Positions 1-8,100 of a stretch of 64,000 nt of DNA are shown one piece after another. The first letter of the stretch is position 1. The number at the start of each line of letters is the position of its first letter. Position numbers and translations under genes: made by a program. Source of the stretch: an uncultured Clostridia bacterium (lineage in GTDB: Bacteria > Bacillota > Peptococcia > Peptococcales > Peptococcaceae); assembly GCA_944391625.1 (NCBI GenBank), contig CALXUG010000003.1:107024-171023 (forward strand), written 5' to 3'. The notes below the pieces were generated by a model, which saw only the letters and a list, made by a program, of their open reading frames with translations, had not been told where the DNA came from and ran no database searches.

Positions 1-113
1 CAATAATTTAACGTGCCCAACACAGCAGGAATCATCGGCAAAACAAAAAACGCAAACCATACCGGACTATTGTGTGCCTTTAACCGCTCCGCTTCCATCA
101 CGTTCCAAAACAT
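1..113 (-). CDS. ABC-2 type permease, N-terminal fragment (cut by window edge)
   Basis: Only the first 37 codons are present, starting at an ATG at 113 that lies just 3 bases past the stop codon of the preceding permease gene. The fragment begins MFWNVMEAERLKAHNSP and then runs into a hydrophobic stretch. This is the usual start of lantibiotic-immunity type ABC-2 permeases (MutE/MutG, LanE/LanG families), where a short cytoplasmic E-x-x-K segment precedes the first membrane helix. It would be the second permease of the ABC exporter encoded by the next two genes. The rest lies outside the window, so the assignment rests on position and a short N-terminus. Confidence 0.6.
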   Translation of the reverse strand, partial: MFWNVMEAERLKAHNSPVWFAFFVLPMIPAVLGTLNY

Positions 114-116
114 GCT

Positions 117-872
117 TCAACACTCCTTTCGTTCTAACAGCCGCCAGCCAACCACAATGGTCAGCAAAAAACCTGCAGTCAGTAAGAAAAATCCTGCCCA
201 GTCGGGCTGAATCCAATACATCTCTGTAATCCGAGTTTCTTTATCCCAGTTCATGCCGCAGAGAAACAGCTGACTGTAATAGGTCCACAGAATCAGACGA
301 CTGAACCAGTATTGCTGAAAAAACAAACTGAACAAACCGCAAAAACTGCCTGCTGCCCCCACCAACAACGGAATCAGCTGATTGGTAATAAACAACGACA
401 GCAATAGTTGCACCAAATAAATACACCAGGTTATCACAAAAGTAAATAACAAGTAGCAGCCAAAATATCCCCAGGGAATGGGCCCGTAAAAACCTTTATA
501 TAAACCGATCAGCAGCATGGTGAGCAGCTGACCTGCCAGCAATAATACCAAATACCAGCCGCCGTATAATAATTTGGATAACAACAACTTACCAGCGGGC
601 TGTATGGTATACAACTGCCGCAGCATAGTACCTTTATGCTCAATATCCGCCGCACGAGAAGCCATCACCGCCATCAGTACCGGAAGCAAGATAGCATTGA
701 GCACCGGCAGCTGATACAAATAATGCTGCCATCCCTGTATAATTTCCAGATGGCTCATACTTTTAAAAGTCCACCAAAGCCAGGCCCCCTGCACCAGCAG
801 ACAAAGCAGCAGCAATAGCCCAAAACAGCGGCCCCGCATCTTAAAAAATTCCAGCCTGATCGCCTGCACCAT
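117..872 (-). CDS. ABC-2 type permease of a peptide-antibiotic resistance/immunity exporter
   Basis: This 251-residue integral membrane protein has about six hydrophobic segments (roughly residues 16-34, 55-70, 100-125, 138-165, 170-195 and 226-244). The N-terminus MVQAIRLEFFKMRGR is the short amphipathic lead typical of MutE/MutG/BcrB-type permeases. It starts 4 bases after the ATPase stop and is followed by a second permease, the three-subunit LanFEG-like layout. Such transporters remove lantibiotics or bacitracin-like peptides from the membrane; the actual substrate cannot be read from the sequence. No bacteriocin gene is visible nearby, so a resistance role is more likely than self-immunity. 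Confidence 0.75.
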   Translation of the reverse strand: MVQAIRLEFFKMRGRCFGLLLLLCLLVQGAWLWWTFKSMSHLEIIQGWQHYLYQLPVLNAILLPVLMAVMASRAADIEHKGTMLRQLYTIQPAGKLLLSKLLYGGWYLVLLLAGQLLTMLLIGLYKGFYGPIPWGYFGCYLLFTFVITWCIYLVQLLLSLFITNQLIPLLVGAAGSFCGLFSLFFQQYWFSRLILWTYYSQLFLCGMNWDKETRITEMYWIQPDWAGFFLLTAGFLLTIVVGWRLLERKEC

Positions 873-876
873 CTCA

Positions 877-1782
877 TCACGCCCTCTCTGTCAATTCCAG
901 AAATATATCCTCCAGGCTTTTCTGCCGTTCCTCAATGCGAAGCAGATGAATCCGCTGCTGCAGCAACAACCGTTCACAGGCAGCTACCGTATCATCATCC
1001 AGGTTGGGCACCAAAAGCCATTGTCCATTGCGCTGCACCGGCACATTTCTTGCAGACAAAAAAGTTTCCGCCCGCAGATTATCATCGGTACGCAAAGCCA
1101 ACTGTTTTTGACCTCTCGCATGCAGCCGCTCCAGCCGATCCTGAAAAATCATCTCTCCATCGCGGATAATCCCCACCACATTGGCCATCTGATCAATTTC
1201 ACTGAGCAGATGACTGGAAATCAGCACTGTCATATCATACCGTTCCGGCAAAGAGCAGATTAGTTCCCGCATCTCCTGTATACCGGCCGGATCCAGGCCA
1301 TTGGTTGGTTCATCCAAAATCAACAGCCGGGGAAAGGCCAACAATGCGCCGGCCAGACCCAAACGCTGCTTCATCCCCAACGAATAATGGCTGACCTTTT
1401 TATCCCGATGGGCTTCCAGCCGTACAATTTTTAACGCCTCCTGCACATTCCGTTCCGGAAGCTGGCGCATCTTTTGCAGGATATGCAGATTTTCCTCGCC
1501 GCTTAAATGCCCATAATAACTGGGTGATTCAATCAACGAACCTACTTGCCGCAAAATCTGCAACCGATTGGCACTATTGACATTTTTCCCAAACAGCTCA
1601 ATCTCACCCGCTGTTGGCCGCACCAGGCCCAACAACATCTTTAATGTGGTAGATTTGCCTGCCCCGTTCGGTCCCAAGAAACCATAAATAACCCCTTCCG
1701 GCACCGTTAAGTTTAATTGCCGTACCCTGTCCATTCTGCCGTATCGTTTGGTTAAATCCTGTGTCCATACCACTGTATCCAT
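877..1782 (-). CDS. ABC transporter ATP-binding protein, BcrA/LanF type
   Basis: This is the ATPase of the exporter. It has a Walker A motif (GPNGAGKST, about residues 38-46), the signature YSLGMKQRL and Walker B LLILDEP followed by TNGLDP. A C-terminal extension of about 85 residues is typical of the BcrA/DrrA class. I place the start at the ATG at 1782 because AGGAGTG lies 6 bases upstream; a GTG three codons earlier would overlap that ribosome binding site. It is the first gene of the operon and is divergent from a two-component system, the standard arrangement in which the regulator controls the transporter. Confidence 0.9.
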   Translation of the reverse strand: MDTVVWTQDLTKRYGRMDRVRQLNLTVPEGVIYGFLGPNGAGKSTTLKMLLGLVRPTAGEIELFGKNVNSANRLQILRQVGSLIESPSYYGHLSGEENLHILQKMRQLPERNVQEALKIVRLEAHRDKKVSHYSLGMKQRLGLAGALLAFPRLLILDEPTNGLDPAGIQEMRELICSLPERYDMTVLISSHLLSEIDQMANVVGIIRDGEMIFQDRLERLHARGQKQLALRTDDNLRAETFLSARNVPVQRNGQWLLVPNLDDDTVAACERLLLQQRIHLLRIEERQKSLEDIFLELTERA

Positions 1783-1949
1783 ACCAATCACTCCTATTCC
1801 ATCGCCGCGGCCTGAAAAACCTGCGCTGTTTATTTCAAGGTATCAACTTCTGCCAATATCATAAACAACAGGTCTTACAAACAGCTGACAATAAACTTAC
1901 ATTTTCCTTAAATTTTGCCCGCAATACTGCATGACTGCAAAAAATAGGC

Positions 1950-1967
1950 TATAATAGATACGGGTGA
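1950..1967 (+). promoter_or_regulatory. -10 element and ribosome binding site of the two-component operon
   Basis: A consensus TATAAT lies at 1950-1955 and GGGTGA at 1962-1967, 5 bases before the ATG at 1973. No good -35 hexamer sits 17 bases upstream, which suggests an activated promoter. The untranslated leader would be only about 10-15 bases long. The divergent ABC operon starts at 1782, so regulation of both operons probably occurs in 1783-1949. Confidence 0.5.
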
Positions 1968-1972
1968 TATAC

Positions 1973-2692
1973 ATGCAACAACTATATACTTTGAAAATTT
2001 TACTGGTGGATGATAACAAAGAATTGCTGCAGATGATTTATAATATCTTAATTCAAGCAGGTTTTCAAAATGTGACAACCGCCAGCAGCTGCGCACAAGC
2101 CAGACAAATATTTTTGCGCCAGCCGCCTGATGCCGCAGTACTGGATATTATGCTGCCCGATGGAGATGGGTTTTCTCTGCTGCAGGAGCTGCAGGCGCAG
2201 CGGGATATTCCTGTTCTGTTTTTATCAGCAAAAGATCAGGATGCGGACCGACTGCAAGGCTTGGGATTGGGGGCGGACGATTATATTACCAAGCCCTTTT
2301 TGCCCAAAGAATTAATTCTGCGGTTAACAGCAGTTTTACGCCGCACTTACCGTCCCATTTTACAGGAGCCAAAAACTGAAGAAGAAACTGCACTGGGGGA
2401 AACCATTATTCATTGGGGCAGCGGCACCATTACCACCGCCAACGGACAACAGACACTGACCGCCAAAGAATTTGCGCTGTTAAAAAAGCTCTGGGAAAAT
2501 CAGGGGAATATTGTCACCACCGACAGCCTTTGCCAAGCTGTGTGGCATGATGATGCTTTTGGATACGAAAACACACTGATGGTACACATTCGCCGTCTGC
2601 GGGAAAAAATAGAACCGGACCCTTCCCATCCTCAATACTTGCTGACAGTGCGCGGACTGGGCTATAAGTTGGTCAGAAAGGCATCGCCATGA
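1973..2692 (+). CDS. OmpR/PhoB-family response regulator
   Basis: The receiver domain occupies about residues 6-118, with the acidic pair D13-D14, the phospho-acceptor D58 (in LDIMLPDGDG), the conserved Ser in LFLSA and the Lys in ITKPF. A winged-helix DNA-binding domain covers about residues 140-236 (TLTAKEFALL, TVRGLGYKL). The ATG at 1973 is preferred over the upstream in-frame GTG at 1964 because that GTG overlaps the GGGTGA ribosome binding site. The 3' end overlaps the kinase gene by 4 bases (ATGA). It probably activates the divergent ABC exporter genes when a cell-envelope-active peptide is sensed. Confidence 0.9.
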   Translation: MQQLYTLKILLVDDNKELLQMIYNILIQAGFQNVTTASSCAQARQIFLRQPPDAAVLDIMLPDGDGFSLLQELQAQRDIPVLFLSAKDQDADRLQGLGLGADDYITKPFLPKELILRLTAVLRRTYRPILQEPKTEEETALGETIIHWGSGTITTANGQQTLTAKEFALLKKLWENQGNIVTTDSLCQAVWHDDAFGYENTLMVHIRRLREKIEPDPSHPQYLLTVRGLGYKLVRKASP

Positions 2693-4050
2693 ACAGTTTA
2701 TACAAAATCATCAGCCGTTCTGTTCTGATGACTTCCCTGATTGCGCTGCTGCTTCTGCTAATGAACTTTTTCTTTACACTGACATGGCTGCAGGAGCATC
2801 CCCAGGATTATCCCATGCATTATCGGGCTATCTCCGATAATCTGATTTTGGAAAACCAGCAATACCATCTAACACCGGAGGGAATGAGTCAATTACAGCA
2901 GGAATTTGACTGGGCCATGCTGTTAGATGCCAACGGCAGCATCATCTGGAGCTGGCAGCTGCCCGAATCTTTGCATCACGACTACACACTAAATGAGGTG
3001 GCTGCTTTCTCCCGTTGGTATTTGCAGGATTATCCTGTCACCATCTGGACCAGAGAGGACGGCTTGCTGGTGCTGGGCAACATGCAAGGCAGTTATTGGA
3101 AATATGTGCTGACAGCGCCTACCGCTTCTATGGAACAGCTGCCTTCTTATTTCCGCAGCTTTGCCCTGTTAAATGCAGTTACCGCTCTCTTGCTGGCTTT
3201 GTTGTTCGGCGTATGGCTTTATAATAAACTGAAACCGATTTCCAAAAGTATTACGGCATTATCGGTGCGGCAGCCGGTCCATCTTCCCGAGAAAGGCATC
3301 ACCGGCGACTTAAACCGCAAATTGAACAATGCCTCTGCCATGCTGATCCGCCAGCAGCAAAAGCTGCACCAACGGGACGAAACCCGAACCCGTTGGATTT
3401 CCGGTGTGTCCCACGATATCCGCACACCACTGTCCATTGTAATGGGCTATGCCAGCCAGCTGGAAGAAGATGATAGCTTAACCGACCAGCAGCATCAGCA
3501 AGCGGTCATTATCCGTCAGCAAAGTGAACGAATCAAAGCCTTGATTTCCGATTTGAATTTGGCTTCCAAATTAGAATACGGCGCCCATCCATTGTCCTTA
3601 ATCCGCTTTTCGCCAGCAGTACTGATTCGGAAAACGGCTGTGGCTTTTTTAAATCAATATCAGGACAACAGCTATCCCATTGAGGTGGAAATCAGCGCCG
3701 AAGCAGAGGCAACTCAAATTGTAGCAGATGAACTGTTATTGCAGCGTGTGTTTGAAAATCTGATCGGCAACAGCATTCGCCACAATCCCAACGGCTGCAC
3801 CATTTTTATTGATGCCCGCATTGTAGAGCAGCAATATCAGATTACCATCCGTGATGACGGCAAAGGCTTCCCTGACACTGTGTTACACAACCTGCGCACC
3901 AATACATCCCTGCAGCAACATCAGGACCATGGCCTTGGCCTGACCATTGTGCAGCAAATCATCAAAGCCCATAACGGTATTGTACATTTTTCCAATATCA
4001 GTCAGGGCGGCTGCTTAGTCGGGATTCAACTGCCCTGTACCTTGGATTAA
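2689..4050 (+). CDS. membrane sensor histidine kinase
   Basis: The 453-residue protein has membrane helices at about 12-33 and 157-177, enclosing an extracytoplasmic sensor of about 120 residues. A HAMP-like linker follows, then the H-box SGVSHDIRTPLS with phospho-acceptor His242. The ATPase domain shows an N box (NLIGNSIRHNPN), a G1 box (DDGKGFP) and a G2 box (GLGLTIV). It is translationally coupled to the response regulator through an ATGA overlap. The larger external domain differs from the very short loops of BceS-type kinases, so this kinase may sense its ligand directly. Confidence 0.9.
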   Translation: MNSLYKIISRSVLMTSLIALLLLLMNFFFTLTWLQEHPQDYPMHYRAISDNLILENQQYHLTPEGMSQLQQEFDWAMLLDANGSIIWSWQLPESLHHDYTLNEVAAFSRWYLQDYPVTIWTREDGLLVLGNMQGSYWKYVLTAPTASMEQLPSYFRSFALLNAVTALLLALLFGVWLYNKLKPISKSITALSVRQPVHLPEKGITGDLNRKLNNASAMLIRQQQKLHQRDETRTRWISGVSHDIRTPLSIVMGYASQLEEDDSLTDQQHQQAVIIRQQSERIKALISDLNLASKLEYGAHPLSLIRFSPAVLIRKTAVAFLNQYQDNSYPIEVEISAEAEATQIVADELLLQRVFENLIGNSIRHNPNGCTIFIDARIVEQQYQITIRDDGKGFPDTVLHNLRTNTSLQQHQDHGLGLTIVQQIIKAHNGIVHFSNISQGGCLVGIQLPCTLD

Positions 4051-4095
4051 ACAGCCAATGAACAGCTTGTCCTGCCCTTTTTGTGCTGTAGCAGC

Positions 4096-4124
4096 TTGTG
4101 ACTTGCTTTGCGTTTCGGTATAAT
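4096..4124 (+). promoter_or_regulatory. sigma-A type promoter of the flavin-binding protein gene
   Basis: TTGTGA at 4096-4101 and TATAAT at 4119-4124 are separated by 17 bases. The element lies 40 bases before the ATG at 4165, and AAAGGAG precedes that start. The match is 4/6 for the -35 and 6/6 for the -10. Confidence 0.6.
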
Positions 4125-4164
4125 AACAATATCAAACAATTAAGTAGACAAAGGAGAAATTTTT

Positions 4165-4638
4165 ATGCGCAGAAAAGACAGAGAAGTAACCGATGTAACC
4201 CGCATTACTGCCATCATGGATCAGTGCGACAGCTGCCGTCTGGGGCTTTGCGAAAACAATGCACCTTACATTGTGCCCCTTTGCTTTGGTTATGAGCAAA
4301 ACGGAGAGTCTTTTACCCTTTATTTCCACAGTGCCGGAGAAGGCCGCAAGCTGGATTTGATCCGGAAAAATCCAACTGTTGCCTTTGAAATGGACACCTC
4401 CCGCCAGCTATTCGGACAGAATGATGAAACTGCCTGCATTTTCGGTATGCACTTTGAAAGCGTCATGGGCACCGGCACAGCCCGTATCCTGACCGACGAC
4501 CAAGAGAAAAAACACGGCTTTGATTTCATCATGGCTCACTACACCGATAAAAAACTGCCTTATACAGAGCAATATCTGCACGCTGCGGCTGTTATCGCCG
4601 TAGAAGTTACATCCATCAGCTGCAAAGTCAATCTTTAA
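4165..4638 (+). CDS. pyridoxamine 5'-phosphate oxidase family / NimA-like flavin-binding protein
   Basis: At 157 residues this is the usual size of the small split-barrel flavoproteins related to NimA. Visible family features are the N-terminal RRKDREVTD segment, GLCENNAPYIVPLCFGYE, the LYFHSAGEGRKLDLIRKNPTVAFE block that contacts FMN, and ATGTARI-like MGTGTARI. Members bind FMN or FAD, and some reduce nitroaromatics such as nitroimidazoles; most have no assigned substrate. It is transcribed alone from its own promoter and closed by a strong terminator, so it probably has an independent redox or stress role. Confidence 0.8.
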   Translation: MRRKDREVTDVTRITAIMDQCDSCRLGLCENNAPYIVPLCFGYEQNGESFTLYFHSAGEGRKLDLIRKNPTVAFEMDTSRQLFGQNDETACIFGMHFESVMGTGTARILTDDQEKKHGFDFIMAHYTDKKLPYTEQYLHAAAVIAVEVTSISCKVNL

Positions 4639-4664
4639 TGCCAGTTGAGCAACACATTATAAAA

Positions 4665-4710
4665 GCCGCTTAAGCAGATTTAACCAACCTATCAATCCTG
4701 TTTAAGCGGC
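4665..4710. other. imperfect hairpin
   Basis: Arms GCCGCTTAAGCAG (4665-4677) and CTGTTTAAGCGGC (4698-4710) pair with one mismatch. No T-tract follows, so this may be an RNA-stabilising 3' hairpin of the preceding gene rather than a terminator. Confidence 0.45.
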
Positions 4711-4740
4711 AGCACTGCTTGCATGAAAAGTATGCTAGTA

Positions 4741-4790
4741 AAAAAGCAACTGTCTTGAATCGTTTATTGATTCAAAACAGTTGCTTTTTT
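4741..4790. terminator. bidirectional rho-independent terminator
   Basis: AAAAAGCAACTGT (4741-4753) pairs with ACAGTTGCTTTTTT (4777-4790). A further pairing of TTGAAT with ATTCAA lies inside the stem. Both strands end in T-runs, so it serves the flavoprotein gene on the plus strand and the histidine kinase gene (stop at 4885) on the minus strand. Confidence 0.8.
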
Positions 4791-4884
4791 ATTGCTATTC
4801 CTACTAGAACATCTTGGCTTCCTAATCTACTGTACTTGATTCGTCGCTGAAGGCATCTCTCAAAATACAGATACATCAGCCATT

Positions 4885-5619
4885 TTAACCATCTATATCC
4901 TGCTGTACAGATGGATTTGGCTGTATCGGCAGCGCAAAGGAGAGTACCGTCCCCTGGTCCTGATTACGTTCCACCCAGATATAACCTTGATGCAGCTCAA
5001 TCACCGAGCGGCAGATCCAAAGGCCCAAGCCGGTGTTGCTTTCCTCCCCGGGACGATTGACACCCTTTGAAAAAGGCTGAAACAACTGCGCCGCTTTTTC
5101 CTCACTAATCCCGCAGCCATTATCGGTGACAGTGGTAATCAAATACTGATCCTTACGGGCAAAGGAAATCTTGATACTGCCGCCATTATCAGTAAACTTG
5201 ATGCTGTTGCCAACCAAATTAACCAGCACCTCCCGAATACGTCCCCAATCGCCTTCCACATGAGCCCAGTCCACCATGTCGATATGATACTGCAACTGTT
5301 TATCCCTCAGGCGCAGCTCCAACAAACCGCCCACTTCTACAGCAATCCGGCACAAATCCAATTCCTGGTATTGCAGTGTAATTTGATTGGATTCTATCTT
5401 GGCCCAATCCAAAATCTGATTGACCACCAACAATAATTTTTGCGCACTGTCGGTCATTTTTCCCAGATATTTTTTCTGCACCGGATTTAACTCACCAACC
5501 CGTTCCTCCACCAATAAATCGCCAAACCCTTTAATAGCATTTAACGGCGTGCGTATCTCATGACCAATCTGCGCCAGAAAACGGGCAAATTCTAACTGTT
5601 CCTTGCTTTTTTCTGTCAT
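4885..5619 (-). CDS. orphan cytoplasmic histidine kinase (HisKA + HATPase_c)
   Basis: This 244-residue protein consists only of a dimerisation/phospho-acceptor domain (QIGHEIRTPLNAIKGFGDLL, His near residue 19) and an ATPase domain with NLVGNSIKFTDNGG, TDNGCGI, PFSKG and TGLGLWI. There is no membrane helix and no recognisable sensor domain. It starts 2 bases after the stop of the ferritin-like gene, so the two are translated together. The partner regulator is not in the neighbourhood. The pairing with a ferritin-like protein suggests redox or iron input, which is inference only. Confidence 0.8.
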   Translation of the reverse strand: MTEKSKEQLEFARFLAQIGHEIRTPLNAIKGFGDLLVEERVGELNPVQKKYLGKMTDSAQKLLLVVNQILDWAKIESNQITLQYQELDLCRIAVEVGGLLELRLRDKQLQYHIDMVDWAHVEGDWGRIREVLVNLVGNSIKFTDNGGSIKISFARKDQYLITTVTDNGCGISEEKAAQLFQPFSKGVNRPGEESNTGLGLWICRSVIELHQGYIWVERNQDQGTVLSFALPIQPNPSVQQDIDG

Positions 5620-5620
5620 A

Positions 5621-6034
5621 CTACCGGCCTTCCTTTACCCGCTGATATACATCGCCGATCTGACGCAAATGCATCCGTTCTTCTCCCTGAATTTCTTTGC
5701 ACAATCGTTCTATTTCCGGTTCCTGCAGCAGCTTTTCCAAGGCTTCATAATAAAATACGGCAGATTCTTCTCTGGCCATATATTCAATCAAATACAGGTA
5801 AAGATCATCCATTTCTTCTACCGATAAAGAAATATTCTGAACCTCTGCCTGCAGCTGTTCCATCAGGGACAGCAGTTTCTGTGCATGCCGCAATTCTTCC
5901 CCGGCATAAGACAAAAATTCTTTTTTGACGGCAGTGTCTCCATGCTTTCCCGCCAAAGCAATATACTGCAATGCCGAATTCATTTCATCCTGCAATCCCT
6001 GCTGCAAAATTTCTGCAATCTGTTCCTGTGCCAT
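5621..6034 (-). CDS. ferritin-like (rubrerythrin-type) four-helix diiron protein
   Basis: The 137-residue all-helical protein shows two E...E-x-x-H type half-sites. The first runs from Glu in LQDEMNSALQYIA to EELRHAQ; the second runs from AREESAVFYYEAL to EERMHLRQI. This spacing is typical of ferritin-like diiron domains used in peroxide reduction or iron handling. There is no C-terminal rubredoxin domain. It is followed after 1 base by the orphan histidine kinase, so the two form a transcription unit. Confidence 0.75.
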   Translation of the reverse strand: MAQEQIAEILQQGLQDEMNSALQYIALAGKHGDTAVKKEFLSYAGEELRHAQKLLSLMEQLQAEVQNISLSVEEMDDLYLYLIEYMAREESAVFYYEALEKLLQEPEIERLCKEIQGEERMHLRQIGDVYQRVKEGR

Positions 6035-6049
6035 TTTTCATCTGCCTCC

Positions 6050-6502
6050 TTAATATCGTTTCTTAAGAAAAAGCTTTGGCGCTTTCATCACTTTCCACAT
6101 CCGCACCAAAGAAGATACTGTCATAATTCCCAACGCAATAGCGCCGGCCAGGGCCAGCGTATGCAGTCCGGTTTCCATAAACAAGCTGGTTTCTCCGCGC
6201 ACGCAATATTCCATGGTATAGTACATGCCGCCCCCTGGCACCAAAGGCAGTACCGCTGTGGTTAAAAATAAAGTTACCGGCACTTTGCAAACCCGCGCCA
6301 TAATTTCTGAATAAACAGAAATCACCACTGTAGCAATAAAATATTTGGGAACATCGCTGGGAAAATCCAACAGCAAATAGACCAGCCAGCCCAACGCACC
6401 GCCCAAGCAGGTCAGCGGAATTCGTTTCCAGCCCACATGATACACAATGGAAAAAGCGATACAGGCTAAAAAAGCATATAGACAAGGCATCATCAATTCC
6501 AT
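6050..6502 (-). CDS. threonine/serine exporter family small subunit (ThrE_2/DUF3815, YjjB-like)
   Basis: This 150-residue protein has four to five membrane helices with the family's PLTCLGGALGWLVYLLL and VPLVPGGGMYY blocks. It is the small half of a split ThrE-type exporter; in Escherichia coli the homologous YjjP/YjjB pair has been linked to succinate efflux, and in Corynebacterium the fused ThrE exports threonine. Its start lies 1 base after the stop of the large subunit gene, so the two are coupled. The substrate is not deducible here. Confidence 0.8.
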   Translation of the reverse strand: MELMMPCLYAFLACIAFSIVYHVGWKRIPLTCLGGALGWLVYLLLDFPSDVPKYFIATVVISVYSEIMARVCKVPVTLFLTTAVLPLVPGGGMYYTMEYCVRGETSLFMETGLHTLALAGAIALGIMTVSSLVRMWKVMKAPKLFLKKRY

Positions 6503-6503
6503 A

Positions 6504-7280
6504 TTACAGACCCCCCATCACAACTAACGCCATACCAGTTCCCAACGCTAAGGCCAAGGCTACCAGCAGCGCCTCCAGTCCCTTCATGGTGCCAGCTACC
6601 AAATCGCCTGCAATAATATCCCGCATTGCGTTAGTCACAGCAACACCGGGCACAAGACTCATCAATGTGCCGATAATAATGCGGTCACTGTGATCAGCAA
6701 TTTGATAACGTACTGCCAGCAAAGCAATCAAGGTCACCAACAAGCTATTGATCAAATTGATAAAAAAACCATTGGTATGCACCCGTTCCATACCCTGTAT
6801 AACAACACGAATCAGCGCACCGGCAAAGGTCGCCACCAGGGCATCCCGCAAATTGCCGCCAAAAAACAGCGTGAAAGAAAACCCAACACCGGCAAAAGCA
6901 ACCACCATCATCCAAAAGGGATATCCCTTTTTATGATAAATTTCTTTCAGCCGCTGACGGAACTCCTCCACAGGCGGTCGATAAATACAGATATAACGGC
7001 TTAAATTATTTAAATCCTCTATCATCTGATAATTGGTGCCGCGGGAATAAATGCGGCGCAAACGGGTAAAGCAGGTGTCATCAGCCATGGTAATGGTGAC
7101 CGTGATACTGTTGGTAATGGCAAACACATCTACATGTTTAATCCCGTAGGCATACAGCACCCTTTGAATGGACTCCTCCACCCGATAAGTTTCTGCACCG
7201 GCCTCCAATAAAAAATGACCCAAATCGATAGCAGTATTTAATAATTTTTGATAATCACCCAAAGATATTTTTTCTTCCAT
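6504..7280 (-). CDS. threonine/serine exporter family large subunit (ThrE_1/DUF1212, YjjP-like)
   Basis: The 258-residue protein has a cytoplasmic N-terminal half with the family signature LLEAGAETYRVEESI. Then follow the ITVTI segment, FTRLRRIYSRGTN, and a C-terminal half of five or so membrane helices including SLVPGVAVTNAMRDIIAGD. This is the DUF1212 part of ThrE/YjjP exporters and needs the small subunit encoded immediately downstream. A dicarboxylate or amino acid efflux role would suit a genome rich in anion permeases, but that is inference. Confidence 0.8.
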   Translation of the reverse strand: MEEKISLGDYQKLLNTAIDLGHFLLEAGAETYRVEESIQRVLYAYGIKHVDVFAITNSITVTITMADDTCFTRLRRIYSRGTNYQMIEDLNNLSRYICIYRPPVEEFRQRLKEIYHKKGYPFWMMVVAFAGVGFSFTLFFGGNLRDALVATFAGALIRVVIQGMERVHTNGFFINLINSLLVTLIALLAVRYQIADHSDRIIIGTLMSLVPGVAVTNAMRDIIAGDLVAGTMKGLEALLVALALALGTGMALVVMGGL

Positions 7281-7366
7281 CGCTCCACTCCTTTTTATTT
7301 TTCATTCTATCAGATTCTTTTCAGAAAAACCAGAACCATCCGCAATTCCTTTCATAAAATCACAAA

Positions 7367-7404
7367 CTGCACCAAAGTCCAAAATCATATTGGCTCTGGT
7401 GCAG
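7367..7404 (-). terminator. hairpin terminator of the CBS-domain gene
   Basis: CTGCACCA (7367-7374) and TGGTGCAG (7397-7404) form an 8-bp stem about 20 bases beyond the stop codon at 7425. On the minus strand a weakly T-rich stretch follows. The long loop makes it a moderate-strength candidate. Confidence 0.45.
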
Positions 7405-7424
7405 CGTTTATATTTCTATGCAGT

Positions 7425-7871
7425 TTATTCCACCATACTCCGAATAATGTCATGGCGGGAAATAATACCTACTACTTCATGTATTTCATTCACAATTGGA
7501 ATTCGATTAACTTTTTTATTGATAACCAGTTCGGCAATCTCAGCAATAGGCGTATTCTCATAAGCATAAATAGGCGGCTTTGACATCAAATCACCCACTT
7601 TATAAGCAGCAATACGTTTCATATCCTCCTGAAACTCCTTGCGGTCGATCTGAATCAGACCATCAAACAGATTGATAAACAGTGGTGGTTTTACCGGCTT
7701 CTGTTTATATACCAAATCGCCTTCACTGATAACCCCTACCAGTTTGTTGTACTGATTGACCACCGGAAGACCGCTAATGTTTTTATCCACAAAGATTTTA
7801 CTCACTTCATCAATGGTTGTATCCTCGCTTACTACAATCACATCTTTTGTCATAATTTCATTTGCCAGCAT
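7425..7871 (-). CDS. tandem CBS-domain protein
   Basis: The 148-residue protein is a single Bateman module. CBS1 covers about residues 6-58 (IMTKDVIVVSEDTTIDEV, ISGLPVVNQYNKLVGVISEGDLV). CBS2 covers about 92-146 (LMSKPPIYAYENTPIAEI, NRIPIVNEIHEVVGIISRHDIIR). Such modules bind adenine nucleotides and gate enzyme or transporter activity; this one has no effector domain. I chose the ATG at 7871 because AGGAG lies about 9 bases upstream; longer versions reading from 7940 have no ribosome binding site. It is transcribed alone, divergent from the LysR gene. Confidence 0.85.
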   Translation of the reverse strand: MLANEIMTKDVIVVSEDTTIDEVSKIFVDKNISGLPVVNQYNKLVGVISEGDLVYKQKPVKPPLFINLFDGLIQIDRKEFQEDMKRIAAYKVGDLMSKPPIYAYENTPIAEIAELVINKKVNRIPIVNEIHEVVGIISRHDIIRSMVE

Positions 7872-8100
7872 GGAAACCACACTCCTGTCAGAAATATAAA
7901 TTTTGTTGATGGGTATAGTATAACATATATTGGCAATCACGACAACTGATTTCTGTAAAGTAAAAAATACTTACTTGTCAACACTCCCACGAAAAATAAT
8001 ATTTTTAGTTTCACTGACTTGCAATCATGCACTACTTTTAATATACTTATTATTAAGGTAAACAGCATAGTTTTTTACATAAACAACATGGGGTGATTTT

